The notes: generated from the letters alone by a model not told the origin. Shown: positions 1-11,901, counted from the first letter of the stretch. The stretch is DNA of 64,000 bases from Strobilurus pachycystidiatus (GCA_019915135.1 JAHLMK010000002.1:1-64000); one strand, 5' to 3'. Translations and numbers: made by a program.

Positions 1-1900
1 GGGGCAAATGTCATCACCGCCATACTATCTCCGTATCAGCTGCGGTCATTTGAGGGCCAAGTGCTCGCATTACATCGACGAGAAGCCTTCCTTGGCAAAG
101 ATCCGACAGCATCTCTTCCCGAGAGAACGAGGCGGGCGCGTCGAGAAATTCTGAGAGGTAACAAGGAAGGGAGAATTGACTCGCTGAAGGATATGCTCCC
201 TCCGTTCGAGAAGAGTCGACCGTGGTGTTTGCGAAGTGAACCTGCGGCTGTACATGAAACGCTGCGGCACTACAACATATGAAGAGGACATGTGAACATG
301 TCAATGGCCCGGGGAAGAAAAGGGATTCAAACTAATGAAGAAGGCGGGAAGCGTCATGCACAAGTGCGCCAGTCGCGCTTAGCGGACGAACGTGGCATCA
401 CTAGTACCTGTAGCGAGACAATTAATGACTCTGCTGCCGCCATCGATTGAGTAATATGAGGCGAGAAACTAGTGTGACCGGAGGTGCGGACGCTGCGGAT
501 CTAACGGATATCTAGGCCAGTGAAAGTCGTGTGATTTGGAGATGCTTGTAGGCCTATATGAGACTATGACTCTGAGTAGACTGAACGAATCGAGCAAGTG
601 TGGCGCGCAGCAAGTTGCTTTTCGGAATGTGAATTGAGTGAACTTGAACGATACCAGTCTGATTCCATACAGATCTCCTCGTTGTCGCCTCTAGTTGAGA
701 CGCGAAGAAATGCAAGAGAACCCTTTCTAAAATGGAGTAAATACTCACTGTCGCAGATATTGTCTTGGTACCGGATCACAAATATGTATGACCACGACGC
801 GAGCCTTGGTGTGCAGGCGCGCTGAGTATATGTGAAGAATTTCGTGGAGCTTCTACTGTATACCGATTGTACGTGGCAACTGCCTGACTAGAAGCGCATC
901 AGTGATAAGTAAGTTGTGACCTTTCGAGGGGGCACATACAACGATGGAGCCGTATAAGCGTAAAGCGCTTTGGAGATAACAGATACTGTCCGGTGGATGC
1001 TATGGCCCCTCGGAGAGAAGGGGTGGGGTAGACGAAGGAAGAAAGCTGGCTGCGCCCAAATTTCGCCCAGGCTAAGCGCACTGTGGAATCAGGTGGACTC
1101 TAGCCGTCGGCTAGTGTTACACTATTAGTAGTATTACGCTCGAGCGTAAGCGAAGACACTTCGTAGTCGGTCTTGCTGAAATTTCTGGAGCCATGTCGGG
1201 AGCGAAAAGAGGGAGCATTCCTTGTATGTCTAGACAGCCTAAGTGAGGAGATAGCTGGTGGTAGCTGTACTGGCTGTGATAAGGTTGCTGGGGGTGTCCT
1301 CAAGACCCTCCTGACTCTGCCTGGTGCTGGTGGTTGCCAGTGGGGGCCTGCGCTCGCGTGGCAAATTTACAAGCGAGTCGCCCCTAAGTATCAGTGTTTC
1401 TTTTCTCCCTCAACACATCGTCCGACCACATCATCCGTCATCTACTCTCCACATGCCAGTCCTCGTCAAGCCAAGATGCCAAGGCGAAACCACTCACCGG
1501 CGCCTATGACCTGCATCAATCACCCACATTGTCCCATACACAGTGGCCCTTTGTGTTGTACGGCAACAGTTCAGTGTGCTATCTCTGTTGTAACGAAATT
1601 CCATGCTCACCAAAAAATCTAGCTTGGACCAGTGCGATGCTCGACTTATCTACCTCCGTAGTTCAGAAGAGATCTGGAACAGATAATTCTCGACATACCC
1701 ATGCATCTCATCTTTCACCCAGTACATTCTGCAGCGAGGCATATACCACCCTTCTTCGACATCTCTTGAGGGGCCCCGCTTGGTCACCATTCCATAGCCT
1801 CATGCTGTCTCGACTATTTTCCTCTGCAGTCGACCTCTTGTTCTTCGACTCGGCACGTCTTTCTCAACGAATAAACCTACCGATAACGGAGTTTCACATG
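1..1900. other. Gene-poor left edge, no supported gene
   Basis: No exon chain with family resemblance was found on either strand. Two overlapping + strand open frames (1173-1622, 149 codons; 1394-1948, 184 codons) are the longest. They run in different frames, have no recognisable domain and no clear splice-linked extension, so I do not call them genes. This could be intergenic DNA, a non-coding transcript or a decayed gene. Confidence 0.5.
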
Positions 1901-1929
1901 ACCTCAGTCCCTGCACCACTGGCTAATAA

Positions 1930-2910
1930 CATATATTATCTCGAGTAATCGTCGAACTTGGCGATTGGACCACTCACTCTCATCTGGCTTGGTCGAGTAC
2001 CACAATGAGGCAGTACAGTGTACAGATGCATTCGGACACACCAGAAACAGTTCCTCGCAGAATCAGTACTCACCTTTTGTACAGCATCGCTTGATTTCAT
2101 CGCGTAGGAGGTCACCAGCCTGACATCTTCTAGGCGATCAACGCCTTTCGGCGAATCTGCTTCCTGCGCACACTTTGTCACGTGACCGCCCTTCGTGAGG
2201 AGGAGAGACTCAGAGACGATTCCTGTCAGGTTTTGCGGAGTCTTGGGTGATGGAGATTCTGGTGATGATTACTGACGACTATCCTCACAGGCTCCTCTAT
2301 ATTGAGTGAATTTGGCTCCAGACGATGCGGTTTTTGGCGTGGCGCATAATCCGCATGTCGACGAAGTTCTGCTGCCACTTAGCGAGTTCCTAATCAATTG
2401 ACCGCACTGTTATGTCTCCTGCCGAGGCGATAGGAATGGGCGTAGGGTGACAGTGTGTTTTCCATGGCGCGTCGACGAATCGAACGAAAGTCTTCAGGGC
2501 CTAGCTGTCCTGGTATCGAAATTGCAAGCTTCAAGTTGACTGCTAAATTGGGATCGCTATAAAACGGACATTAGTGAGCAGGCGCTTGGTCTTCACCACT
2601 CACCTTGGATTCCGACATGCCCAAAGACATTCCAACATACAAAACCCGTCGCGCTGAAACGCGATATCACCCCTACCGACGTCGGAGTGAGAACGGTTCG
2701 ACTTTGATCCCCCATTCTGCTCGCTCATTGCTCATTCTCTACCTCGCAGGAGTCCTCCCACACGGCGAACACCAACCAACTCACCTTCACGGCGGGCCGC
2801 ACCAAAATGGAGGGGTCCAGATGCCATTGCCTCAGCCCGGTGGAGCTGCTCTTGCGGGTACGCGTCCGTTTCGCTTCTCTCTCTTGCCCAACTTGATATC
2901 CGCTCCCTAG
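1930..2910 (-). pseudogene. Possible decayed multi-exon gene of unknown family
   Basis: The minus strand carries four good donor sites (rc GAAG|GTGAGT near 2784, CCAAG|GTGAGT near 2603, AAAAG|GTGAGT near 2071, AGA|GTGAGT near 1973). The intron after the 2603 donor has a CTAAT-like branch site and ends TTTTATAG near 2557. Flanking stretches read like exons, for example one ending ..SSDAVQK at 2071. Between about 2510 and 2310 the coding look jumps from one frame to another. The second frame (..ASAGDITVRSID, then ELAKWQQNF..) is broken by one in-frame TAG near 2388. A frameshift plus a stop suggests a degenerating gene, but unseen introns could explain both. I do not recognise the family. Confidence 0.3.
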
Positions 2911-3600
2911 CACCTCTAGGAGGAGGTATCATAGTCGTTTGGTGATTCTTCCTTCTACTCGACCTATGCACAGCGCTTCTGAACTCCAATCCTCAAGGCT
3001 AATTCTGTTCTGATGCCCTCCGGCGGGCGGCGCGATCGAATGTTGGAAGAAAGAGAAGTAGAGGTAGAGTGATTTGAAAGTCGAGCATTGCGGAGGCTGT
3101 TGATGTTGCGAGGTTGTTGAGACGTTGACATCTTGGGTGATGCGGCTCCCGCTCGCGGGTGGGAATGCTCTCATCACAAACAAAATCTGTATAATAATGC
3201 TTGGTGTATCCGATTCAGTACTTGTATAATGCTCTGTAGTTATTCTTGTAATCCTTTCTTGTGCATCTCTGACCTCTTGAGGGAGCTGACTGACTCTGAA
3301 GCCGCTTTGACCTCTCCTGGTGATGACTTTGTGCTTGGCTCTGAATCGGCACTTGAACACTTGAACGGTAACTTGGGATAAGGGAGGCAGACTATTGCTA
3401 TTAGCTTTACCGCACGAGACAAAGCACTGCGAAATCATTATACAATATTTGACAATGCTCTAATACAGGATGGAACTATTAATTAACATGTATGTACTCG
3501 TGTCGCTACTAAGGTATTGACAGTCGTCTTCTTTTTGAATCGTCTTTTCTTATAGCCAACGAGGCTTTGTCCGTATCCGGAAACCGTGTCTGCGCAGCCG
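2910..3600. other. Intergenic, nothing supported
   Basis: The longest open frame is a 169-codon minus-strand stretch (2929-3438) with no domain and no clear splice partners. This is probably the 3' flank of the DUF6534 gene. Confidence 0.4.
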
Positions 3601-5030
3601 TTAGGAACATATATACAGAAGGAACGAAAAGACACGGACCAGCATGCTGTTATGTAACGATGCCTCCTCGTGCGCCTCCCACTCTGTTCGTTCCGCATCG
3701 GTGGAGTGATAATGACTCGGCGTGCTAGCTGTGACCCGCGCATTGAACTTCACAGAGCTAATGCGGTGAGAAACACCAAGAGAGCCTGTCGCGTAAGGCA
3801 GCTCCAGTCCCTCTGTGGCCTGCGTCCGAATCTCTTCACGCCCGCCGCGCACTTTGATCCTGCTGTTGAAGAGCACCATGACGGCATTGGAGTAAATCTT
3901 GGCGAGACACTGAGCCGGAACGGTGTGGTACGTTGCATGTGGAAACGCAAAGAAGAGAGCGAGGTCGACCACAGCGATTGAGGCTTTGAAAGTTCATTGG
4001 TCAAGTAGCTCGCGAATTGTTGAGCATGTGCTTGCCTGTGATGGTTCCCGTTTCAATCACGAGGCGAATCACCTTTGTGAGGAGCAGATGAGTTGATTTG
4101 AAGCCTGTATCCACTGCGACGAGCTACGGAAAAAAATCAGCATAGGTATCACGACTCGGAGGCGATTGTGGATTCTCTGACATGGCGGGTCATCGCTAAT
4201 GCGATAACAACATCACACGCGGCGCTGCCCACAAGCCAGATCTACGCGGAAGTCAATGGCAACGCGTAGCGAACAAGACAACCACGCACCGTTGAGGCGG
4301 TGCGAGAACTTTCTATTTCCGAGAAATGCCCTTTCATCTTAACCTGAATACCTCCAACAATTGCGGCTATGAATTGAACGAGGGCCATCTGTAGATACAC
4401 TGAATCAGACTTGTCGTGGAAATAGTGACGATTCTTACAAATACTATCGGGGCAGCTATCCAGAGCCGCTCAGTCAACAGGTATAGCCGGTGGGCGTAGA
4501 AGGACTGTACAATGAAGCTGACTGGTATGCAATCTCAGAGCCGTATCCTGGGTTATACTCTCTGACTCACCAAGCCCCGTCAGGATGGGAACGGCCAGCC
4601 AAGAAAGATGAATCTGGTTCAGAATCTCGTGATTTCCCCAGCCGACAGCAAACAGATGGAAAACGTCTGACACGTTCATACCGACCTAGGATGCATAGTG
4701 AACGACTGTACGCACACTTCTCGTTGGACTGACCTGAACGGTCTCGATGACAAAGAGACTATAGACAACAACTTTCGAGCGCGTATGGTCATTGGGAAAT
4801 GAGATGTAATAGAGATCTGTTGCATCGTTTCGTTAGATGTATGAACCAACGATTTTTGAAGATGTATAGGTGGAATGGCTTACAAACTTGAATGACAAGG
4901 GCGCCGTAGAGCATGCTGTTGAAGATATAGCCTAAAAGCTAAGATATATAAAATAATGGTCAGACGGCCGTAATGGTTGATACTCACTAGTGGTCCAGTT
5001 CTGCAGAAGCGGCGGCTTGAGGTCAATCAT
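3601..5030 (-). CDS. DUF6534 seven-helix membrane protein
   Basis: Nine exons on the minus strand: 5030-4988, 4931-4884, 4816-4734, 4685-4571, 4521-4439, 4388-4290, 4241-4182, 4123-4036, 3983-3601. They sum to 1002 nt (333 aa), with phases agreeing at every junction. The product is a multi-pass membrane protein of the DUF6534 family, which is expanded in mushroom-forming fungi and has no known biochemical function. Family hallmarks seen are LYGALVIQVYLYYISFPND (helix 2 and loop), the DVFHLFAVGWGN segment, WLAVPILTGL, and C-terminal LAKIYSNAVMVLFNSR followed by a cytosolic tail of about 85 residues. The start at 5030 gives the short family N-terminus. The eighth intron (3984-4035) has a GC donor. 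Family membership is firm; the role is unknown. Confidence 0.88.
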
Positions 5031-6434
5031 CGAAGCGCACGAGAGTGAAATACGAACATTTCGACAAGGCTCGGAGGAAGGTTGGCCATGGTTCACGATA
5101 TGAGCAGATACAAAGGTCCTCAAGACTCCGAAAAGAAAGACAGTCGTCGTGTGGGCGTTCAAGCAAGCGTGCACTCCAGAGTGAAGGGTGTATGTACAGG
5201 AATCTATATACTGTGCAAGAAAACTCCGAGACGAACCTTGTCGTGGGAGATGTACGCAAGAAGGATACTGTCAGTCATAGTCGCCAGCAATTCAATTCTA
5301 GGGATCATGAGGCGGAATTTATTCTAGCGAGGACCTGGTCTTGATCGCCGTCGACATACAGCATGATTATCAGCAGCAACCATCAGTATGTAAGAGTTAT
5401 AATCACGCGAGCGCGAGCTTGGAAGATCTTGGTCGGGTTGGGCCAGGGCTGAGGGATTCAGGCTAGACTTTTTGGGAATCATCGGTCAACGAAGGGCAAC
5501 ATGATACTCGGGAGTAAGCTCCCGACTATATTAAACTGTAGAGTGAGCCGTTGGCAGAGTAAAGGTAAACTTTCTCCTGTGAGTACCTCCAGTGTACCTC
5601 CGGATTCCGGCGAGAGGATATGCGCTTTTAACTTAGATCAGATTTAGATGTCCCTGCTCACCTGGGGAGATGTATAGAAGGTCTCATCCGACATCGCATG
5701 AGCCTTGCACTGCAGTGCGGTGTATGTATAACACTCATTTACCTGAAAAGGATAGTAAGAGAAGGGTGCACGATAGCGGTTCAGTCAATGTAGAACACAT
5801 GCGTGACTTTACTCGTAGACGTTGAGTCGTGCTCGAACCCCAGATCGAGAAGCTCGGATTGTCGGACCGCTATCCGATTCTGGATGAATTTCATTTCAAC
5901 TGCTTGACCATACACCATGACTGCGTACACCATGACTGTGAACCTCGAAGCCAGCGAAGCTCGACGACGCGATCAGTTCTGGCTAGACGTCGGCTCCTCC
6001 AGCTTAGCTCCAGCTCGCCCTGTATGCGTGGAAACCGGGCCCTCTTATGGCATCCTCAGGCCCTGGCCACTGACTAACCTCACCTTCAACCCTCGTCATA
6101 TGCCCACATTGCCCAGCATATGCCGTCACCATTGAAGACAGTCTTCAACTCTCAACGCAAGATAAGCAGCAAAATAAAGGCTCTTCGGAAGTCTTCTGTA
6201 TGAGTGTGGTGGAGTGCAACACCCTTCTATACTCACTTTGACCTTGTCGGGTTGTCAACGGACATTTATCTCTCCCTGCGCCTGGCCCCTTCGCTAGCAA
6301 CGCGTACCTCTTTTAGCTGCCATCAGACGTCACGAACACATATCTATCTGCGGCTAGTCAGGTTTCTAATTGCAATTTCTCTCCTTTAAAATCTCTGCGA
6401 CAATTGTGGCACCGACACCAGTCCTTTCCTCTAA
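5031..6434. other. Intergenic between DUF6534 and GMC genes
   Basis: No supported gene. Minus-strand donor-like sites (near 5661, 6080 and 6232) hint at transcripts or relic exons, but no frame could be chained to a recognisable product. The stretch includes the divergent promoters of the two neighbours. A short tandem repeat of ACCATGACTG occurs near 5915-5940. Confidence 0.5.
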
Positions 6435-8724
6435 ATGGCTCGAGTCGCTCTTGCATTCTGCTCCACGCTATGGCTTACATCGTCGGCCACGCTCCTCACG
6501 GACTTCTCGCAGCTTCCCAACAGGACATATGATTATGTTGTGGTTGGTGGTACGTGATGGTGTTTCAAGCCTATTTTCTAGTTCCTCCGTCTGATCTTTC
6601 TTGAATTCTTCAAAGCCGGTACCGCAGGCAACGTAGTTGCAGCACGTTTGACTGAAGATCCATCAGTTTCTGTGCTGGTACTCGAAGCTGGAGTCGCGTG
6701 CGTTACCTGCGCCCCATACGAGTACACAAGTCTCAGGCTGATATCATCTGGAATATAGTGACAATGACATCCTACCAGCACAACGAATCCCATTGTTGGG
6801 GGCAACACTTACCCCTAACACAATCTATGACTGGAACTACACTGTTGTTCCTCAGGCTGGTTTCAACAACCGCAGCTTTCCGTATCCCAGAGGTCGCGTT
6901 CTGGGCGGTTCAAGTACAGTCAGTAAGTCAGACCATAACCCCAAGTATGCTGGACATGGCTTACGTATCATTGTTAGACTACATGGGCTACTCACACGGA
7001 TCCAGCGAAGATTGGGCGCGTTATGCCGACCTAAGCGGCGATGAAGGATGGAACTGGGATAACATGGAAAAGTACGCCCGAAGGGTATGAAATCTCTCCG
7101 CGTGGAAGTATCAGGCCTCAGCTCATCGACTCTCAAACAGAACGAGAAGCTCGTGGCACCTGCAGACAATCATAACACGACTGGGCAATTTGATCCAGCG
7201 CAACACGGATACAACGGCTCTCTCCTCACGAGTTTGACGGGCAACAATGGCATTCCGCTCGACGAGCACGTCATAGCGACGACCCAACAACTGCCAGATG
7301 AATTTCCTTTCAGACTTGATATGACCGGCGGCTCGCAAGGTGTCATTGGCATCGGTACGGACATGAATTTTGTTCACGCACTACAGCTCACGATGAACAC
7401 CCAGGTTCCTTCGTCTCCTCGATCGGAAATGGTGCCCGCAGTAGTTCTGCAACGGGTTATTTGCATCCGGCGCTGACTCGACCGAACCTTGATGTACTCA
7501 TCTACGCTCAAGTAACGAAACTACTCAAGACCTCCCAGTCTTGCGATGACGTCCCCGCTTTTCGTGGAGTACAGTTTGCCACTTCGGAGAATGGTATACA
7601 ATCTTCTCGCAGTAAGACAGACGTGACGTACTGATGAAGAGTGCAGCTACCGTTCACGAGGTTTTCGCCAACAAAGAAGTCATTCTCTCAGCCGGAACCA
7701 TCGGTAGTCCGACCATCCTCCAACTTTCTGGAATCGGCAACGCTTCTGAACTGGAGGCTCTTGGCGTTCAGGTCTACGTCGATAATCCGTCCGTCGGCGC
7801 AAATTTAACCGACCATGTCCTCGTCGCCAATGTATACGAAGTCACAAGCAACGGAACTTACGATGACCTCTTCCGGACCCCTTCCCTCCTTGCGGCCGCA
7901 ATGGAGCAATGGCAAGTCAACAAGACTGGGCCTCTGACTTCTGGTGTCGGAAATTACGTTGGATATCTACGCATGCCAGATAACGCAACTATCTTTGAGA
8001 CGGTACCGGATCCCAGCGCGGGACCTCAAGCTAGTCACTTCGAAATATTGATGGCGGTCAGTCATGTCATCCCACTTCAATTGATATCTAACACCGCCAA
8101 ACCGTAGAACATGTGGCTCGTGCATGGTGTTCCTCTTCCTGCCACAGGTCACTACACTTCGTTTTCCACCGTCCTGATTTCACCCACCTCAAGTGAGATC
8201 GCTCTCTTCTCAAGTCGAGAATACTAACCTTACGTTGTGTAGGGGGTTCGATCAAGCTTGCATCCGCCAATCCTTTCACTCAACCAAACATCGATCCCAA
8301 CTCATTGACCACTGATTTTGACATATTCACTCTGGTGGAGTCCGCCAAGACCGTTCGGCGCATGCTAACAGCGCCTACATGGGACGATTACATTGTTGGG
8401 CCTGTTCGTGACTTGGCTAACGCAACGACGGACGCGGAACTCGTAGATTTTGCGCGGAACAATGCGCAGTCCATTCTTCATATGCTGGGTTCATGCTCAA
8501 TGTCGCCAAAGGGTGCACATTGGGGAGTGGTCGATCCTGACTTGAAAGTGAAAGGTGTGGATGGTTTACGTGTTGTGGATGGCTCTGTCATTGTACGTCT
8601 ATCTTTTACCGTCATAAACTCACTCTCACCCCAATTTCAGCCATTTATGCCTAACAGTCACACTGAAGGACCTATTTACATGGTGGCTGAGCGGGCTTCC
8701 GATCTAATCAAATGCTCGAAATGA
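6435..8724 (+). CDS. Secreted GMC oxidoreductase (aryl-alcohol oxidase-like)
   Basis: Ten exons: 6435-6549, 6616-6697, 6759-6922, 6978-7084, 7141-7354, 7405-7593, 7647-8056, 8108-8192, 8243-8592, 8641-8724. Total 1800 nt, 599 aa. It starts with a signal-peptide-like hydrophobic N-terminus. The ADP-binding motif VVVGAGTAGNVVAARL (split by intron 1) follows, then GMC signature 1 (PRGRVLGGSSTVNYMGYSHG) and signature 2 (SAGTIGSPTILQLSGIG). C-terminally, LHMLGSCSM and NSHTEGP carry the two active-site histidines. These FAD enzymes oxidise alcohols or sugars and often release H2O2; those of wood-decay fungi feed lignin breakdown. Length and motifs fit the aryl-alcohol/methanol/glucose oxidase class; the substrate cannot be told. 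There are many N-glycosylation sites. The gene looks intact although its exons fall in several frames. Confidence 0.93.
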
Positions 8725-9129
8725 TCTTGTTTCGTACGAATACTTCAAATATGGATTTATTGTACTCTATCTACTGTCATTCAATGGTGAAGATTTCGAA
8801 CAGAAGCTCCCACACCGTGTCATCCATTCTTGTCTTCTGGCGAGGTCCAACGTCGCAGTGTACACGTACGACACACAGAGGTACACGAGCCCGACAAAGT
8901 TCGCAAGCGAAATTTCTTTGACAAATCGTCTGCGAGTTGTCGTGAAGTCGTTCACCAGTCAGAGAGTGAGGAGCGCTCTACCACAGGCCTGTTTGGTACG
9001 TGGGGGCTTCGAACACCAGAGCAGTGCTTTTCAACCTTGCTCTAGTAGAACACGGCATGGTGCAGCGCTGATTTAACCAATTTGAGCAGGGAGTTTACAA
9101 ATGTAGTACTATTAGAATGCAGAAATCCA
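8725..9129. other. Convergent 3' flanks of GMC and SLX1 genes
   Basis: A 405-bp gap between two converging stop codons. It presumably holds both 3' UTRs and polyadenylation sites; nothing else is seen. Confidence 0.6.
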
Positions 9130-10557
9130 TCAAAAATAACCTAAACGTTCTGGACTAGGAGAGGATACGCTCAGAGTCGACATGCGGTCGGTCATTATTG
9201 CGTCTGGGGAGGCAAGTGTATGTACATGACGCGAAGATGTCGGCTTGGGTCTAGATTTGGGCGATATTCGTCGCCTGAATGGCGATGGGGAATCAGACAA
9301 CTCGGGATTGGAGTCAATTCCACCAAAATCAAACTCCTCTCCACTGCTATCAGCAGGAGGGGCCTGTCGAGGAGGCCGACCTCGTCGTTTCGGTGTTAAG
9401 AGAGACTTGGTAAGTAGAGGAGCAGGTACTCGTGGTAGCCGTTCGTCATCCGAATCGACAACAGGAGAAGCGTGAGGAGGACGACCTCGTCGCTTGGGCG
9501 TTGATGGGGACTTGACAGGGAGAGGTGCAAATAACCCGCCCTCATCTGAATCATCCATATCTGAGTTGGAGTCGATACCGCCGAAATCGAAGTCCTCGCC
9601 ACTACTGGATTGTTGAGTGACAGAAGCTTTGAGTGGTCTCCCTCGCTTGTTTATGACCCCGGTGCCGGCCTGTTTGCGCCGGCCCCTCTTCGACGGTGAG
9701 CTGGGCGCGGCGTCTATCTGATGCGCAGAAGCAGCGCCTCTTTTGCGTTTGGTGGGCGTCGTCTGCTTCGGCACGTCCTCTCCAAGCGGCTCGTCCTCCA
9801 TGTCCAACCCGACCTCATTATCGTCATCATCCATCACTTGTGTCGTTCCGACGCGACTGAACATCCCCTTCACCAGATCGCCCCATAATGTGTATTGTCC
9901 GCATTGCGGACAGCTACCTCCGCGAGGAACCATCCGCGAACTACCCTCTTGCTGAAGATACATAGGCGCTAGGCAGGACAGGTGTGTCGACGCACTGCAG
10001 CCGGGACAGACGACTGTAGACAGCGGATCTACACCGAGGATTCCGGAGCAGAGGTGGCAGTTTACACTTCTGGGACGGGGAGCCTTGATTTGGGATAGGA
10101 TGTCTAGAGAAGACGGCCCTCCTAGAATTGTCGAAGCCGAGGCGATACTAGTTGGAAGTTTCTTCCAAATTTTGCCAGCAGCCTCAGTAAAGATGACAAC
10201 ACGAAGGGGTTGTATATCGTAGGGATGCGTCGCTACCATGGTATGTAGATTCTTGATGTGCTGGGCTAAGCCTCGACCTTTGATTGTCTTGTTCTTTAGA
10301 TGGCGCGATAAATGTGGATGCTGCCAGGCCCATTCAAACTGTAATGCAGCCTGCTTCGATGGGAAGCCATGGACCAGCACGTTCATCACCCATGGACGCT
10401 TGCGCGAGGTTTTCCAAGCCCCTTGCGAAATCTCGCCATTGTGTTGGCGTATGCGGCGCAGGGGATTGGGAGTACTGCCAATATAGGTGGCTGTAGCGTG
10501 TGGTGTTTGGATAGACTTGAGAAGATAACACGCGTAGAATTGGGGATACGCATGCAT
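9130..10557 (-). CDS. slx1: Structure-specific endonuclease subunit SLX1
   Basis: Single-exon, 475 aa. The N-terminal GIY-YIG nuclease domain (about residues 7-95) shows YACYLL (8-13), YIGST (25-29), the conserved RRIRQHN (34-40) and the catalytic Glu in QFEWAWQ (E75). A SLX1-type RING-like zinc finger follows: C167, C170, C184, C187, H192, C195, C216, C219. SLX1 with its partner SLX4 cuts branched DNA (5' flaps, Holliday junctions, stalled forks) in the nucleus. The 475-residue length exceeds the roughly 280-320 aa usual for the family. The extra C-terminus is disordered, acidic, and carries three AT-hook-like RGRP cores (305-308, 357-360, 392-395) with internal repeats. It converges on the GMC gene and diverges from the RING gene. 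Confidence 0.95.
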   Translation of the reverse strand: MHAYPQFYACYLLKSIQTPHATATYIGSTPNPLRRIRQHNGEISQGAWKTSRKRPWVMNVLVHGFPSKQAALQFEWAWQHPHLSRHLKNKTIKGRGLAQHIKNLHTMVATHPYDIQPLRVVIFTEAAGKIWKKLPTSIASASTILGGPSSLDILSQIKAPRPRSVNCHLCSGILGVDPLSTVVCPGCSASTHLSCLAPMYLQQEGSSRMVPRGGSCPQCGQYTLWGDLVKGMFSRVGTTQVMDDDDNEVGLDMEDEPLGEDVPKQTTPTKRKRGAASAHQIDAAPSSPSKRGRRKQAGTGVINKRGRPLKASVTQQSSSGEDFDFGGIDSNSDMDDSDEGGLFAPLPVKSPSTPKRRGRPPHASPVVDSDDERLPRVPAPLLTKSLLTPKRRGRPPRQAPPADSSGEEFDFGGIDSNPELSDSPSPFRRRISPKSRPKPTSSRHVHTLASPDAIMTDRMSTLSVSSPSPERLGYF

Positions 10558-10920
10558 GATGGTAGCAGAGTAAGTGTGGCACGATCACGTGTTACTGCTG
10601 TTGGTTGAAGAGACAACATGCCCTGGGCAGAGTGTGAGTACGAAGCCACTTAGCTGCTTATTGTGCAATATTCAACCTTCAAGCTTCCAAGCCTGGCGCA
10701 TGCATTGTGCCATGAAAATTCGATTTTCAAATGATTTTGATCTCAATTAATGTTAGTATGCATCCACGTGACACCCGCGATTTGTGGCCCCGGGTCTAAG
10801 TTCCTCTTGCTTTAACCCCCATCTACTACAGTGATTTGACGAGGACCGTTCCGGCCTCGCCTCAGGTTTTACGACCTCACCAAGTTTGTTTCGCCCTCCG
10901 GTTATCATTTCCCTACCGAC
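10558..10920. promoter_or_regulatory. Divergent promoter region, SLX1 / RING gene
   Basis: 363 bp between the two start codons. It must contain both promoters. No specific element could be assigned. Confidence 0.5.
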
Positions 10921-11901
10921 ATGCCCGCTGCCCGTACGACGAGGCAGCATCGAGGCTCACCATCGGCGGCAGACATAATCGACCTGAATGCGCGCCGCCC
11001 CGCGCCAGCGCCAGCAAAGCGCAAACCTCGTGCGAACGACGTTATTGAAATCTCCTCCGATGACGATGATGATGTACCTCTCTATGAGACTTCGCGGCTA
11101 CAAAACGAACTTAAGCAATTGAAAGCGGTGGGTGCTTCGGACTGTCGCCAATTACCTGCTTAACCCGATCCAGCAAGTTGGCCAGCTCAAAGGCGACACG
11201 AAGAGGCTACGTCGAGAACGAAATAAATTCAAGGAGACAGTCCAGCAATTAGAGGCGGAGAAGGAGGCAGCGAAAGACAAGGCGCCGGTAGTCCTTGACT
11301 CTGGAGACCAGGAGACCATCGTTCGTCATTGTCATTGTTGTTTTTGATCACACCACTCAAGTGTCGTCCAGGCTCTCACCAAATTGGAAGACGAACTCAC
11401 CTGCGAAATCTGCTCTTTGAAGATGTGGCATCCCTACGTGTACGTGCTCTCTTCAAATGTCAGGATCATCGTTGAACGTTGTGCAGCCTTCCCAAATGCG
11501 GCCATACATTCTGCGAATCATGTCTTCAAGGCTGGTTCCAAACCATCACCGATCAGCACAAAGCTGCACACCCCAACTACAATCCGCACACACCCATGCC
11601 TATACCCAATTTTCTGCGAGATGCTATCTACTATGGCCAAATTGCGCCACAGCAGTTAATCGCTATGGTGTCCCAGATTCCGACTGGCGCCCCTGCCCTT
11701 ACATGTCCAACCTGCCGAGAACCTGTCCAGACTCCTCCGGTCGAGTGTTTCGCAATCAAGAGTCTCGTGCGGACCGTGGCTGCCGCGCAGGGCGAAGAAA
11801 GCCCGAAGAAACCGACAGCGGCAGCGTCAAGGAATCCTGGACGAGGCAGGCGTGGTGCGGTACCCGCTGCCAGGAATCCATGGGCTGCATTCTTCTCTTG
11901 A
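10921..11901 (+). CDS. RING-finger E3 ubiquitin ligase, nuclear type
   Basis: Four exons: 10921-11127, 11174-11320, 11372-11439, 11487-11901; 837 nt, 278 aa. The N-terminal part is basic, then has an acidic VIEISSDDDDD run resembling a SUMO-interacting motif. A predicted coiled coil (about residues 60-118) and a C3HC4 RING follow. The RING reads CEIC..LPKCGHTFCESC, then CPTCREPV after an unusually long loop of some 55 residues between the second and third metal-binding halves. The C-terminus is Gly/Arg/Ala rich (GRGRRGAVPAAR). RING plus SIM-like motif suggests a SUMO-targeted or chromatin-linked ligase, but that is inference; the family member is not identified. Confidence 0.85.

Noticed and set aside
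1173..1948. Two overlapping long frames at the left edge
   Set aside because: They run in different frames, have no family resemblance and cannot be linked by credible introns.
6435..8724. GMC gene as a pseudogene, because its frame changes repeatedly
   Set aside because: Ten exons with good splice sites give exactly 600 codons and intact motifs, so the frame changes are introns.
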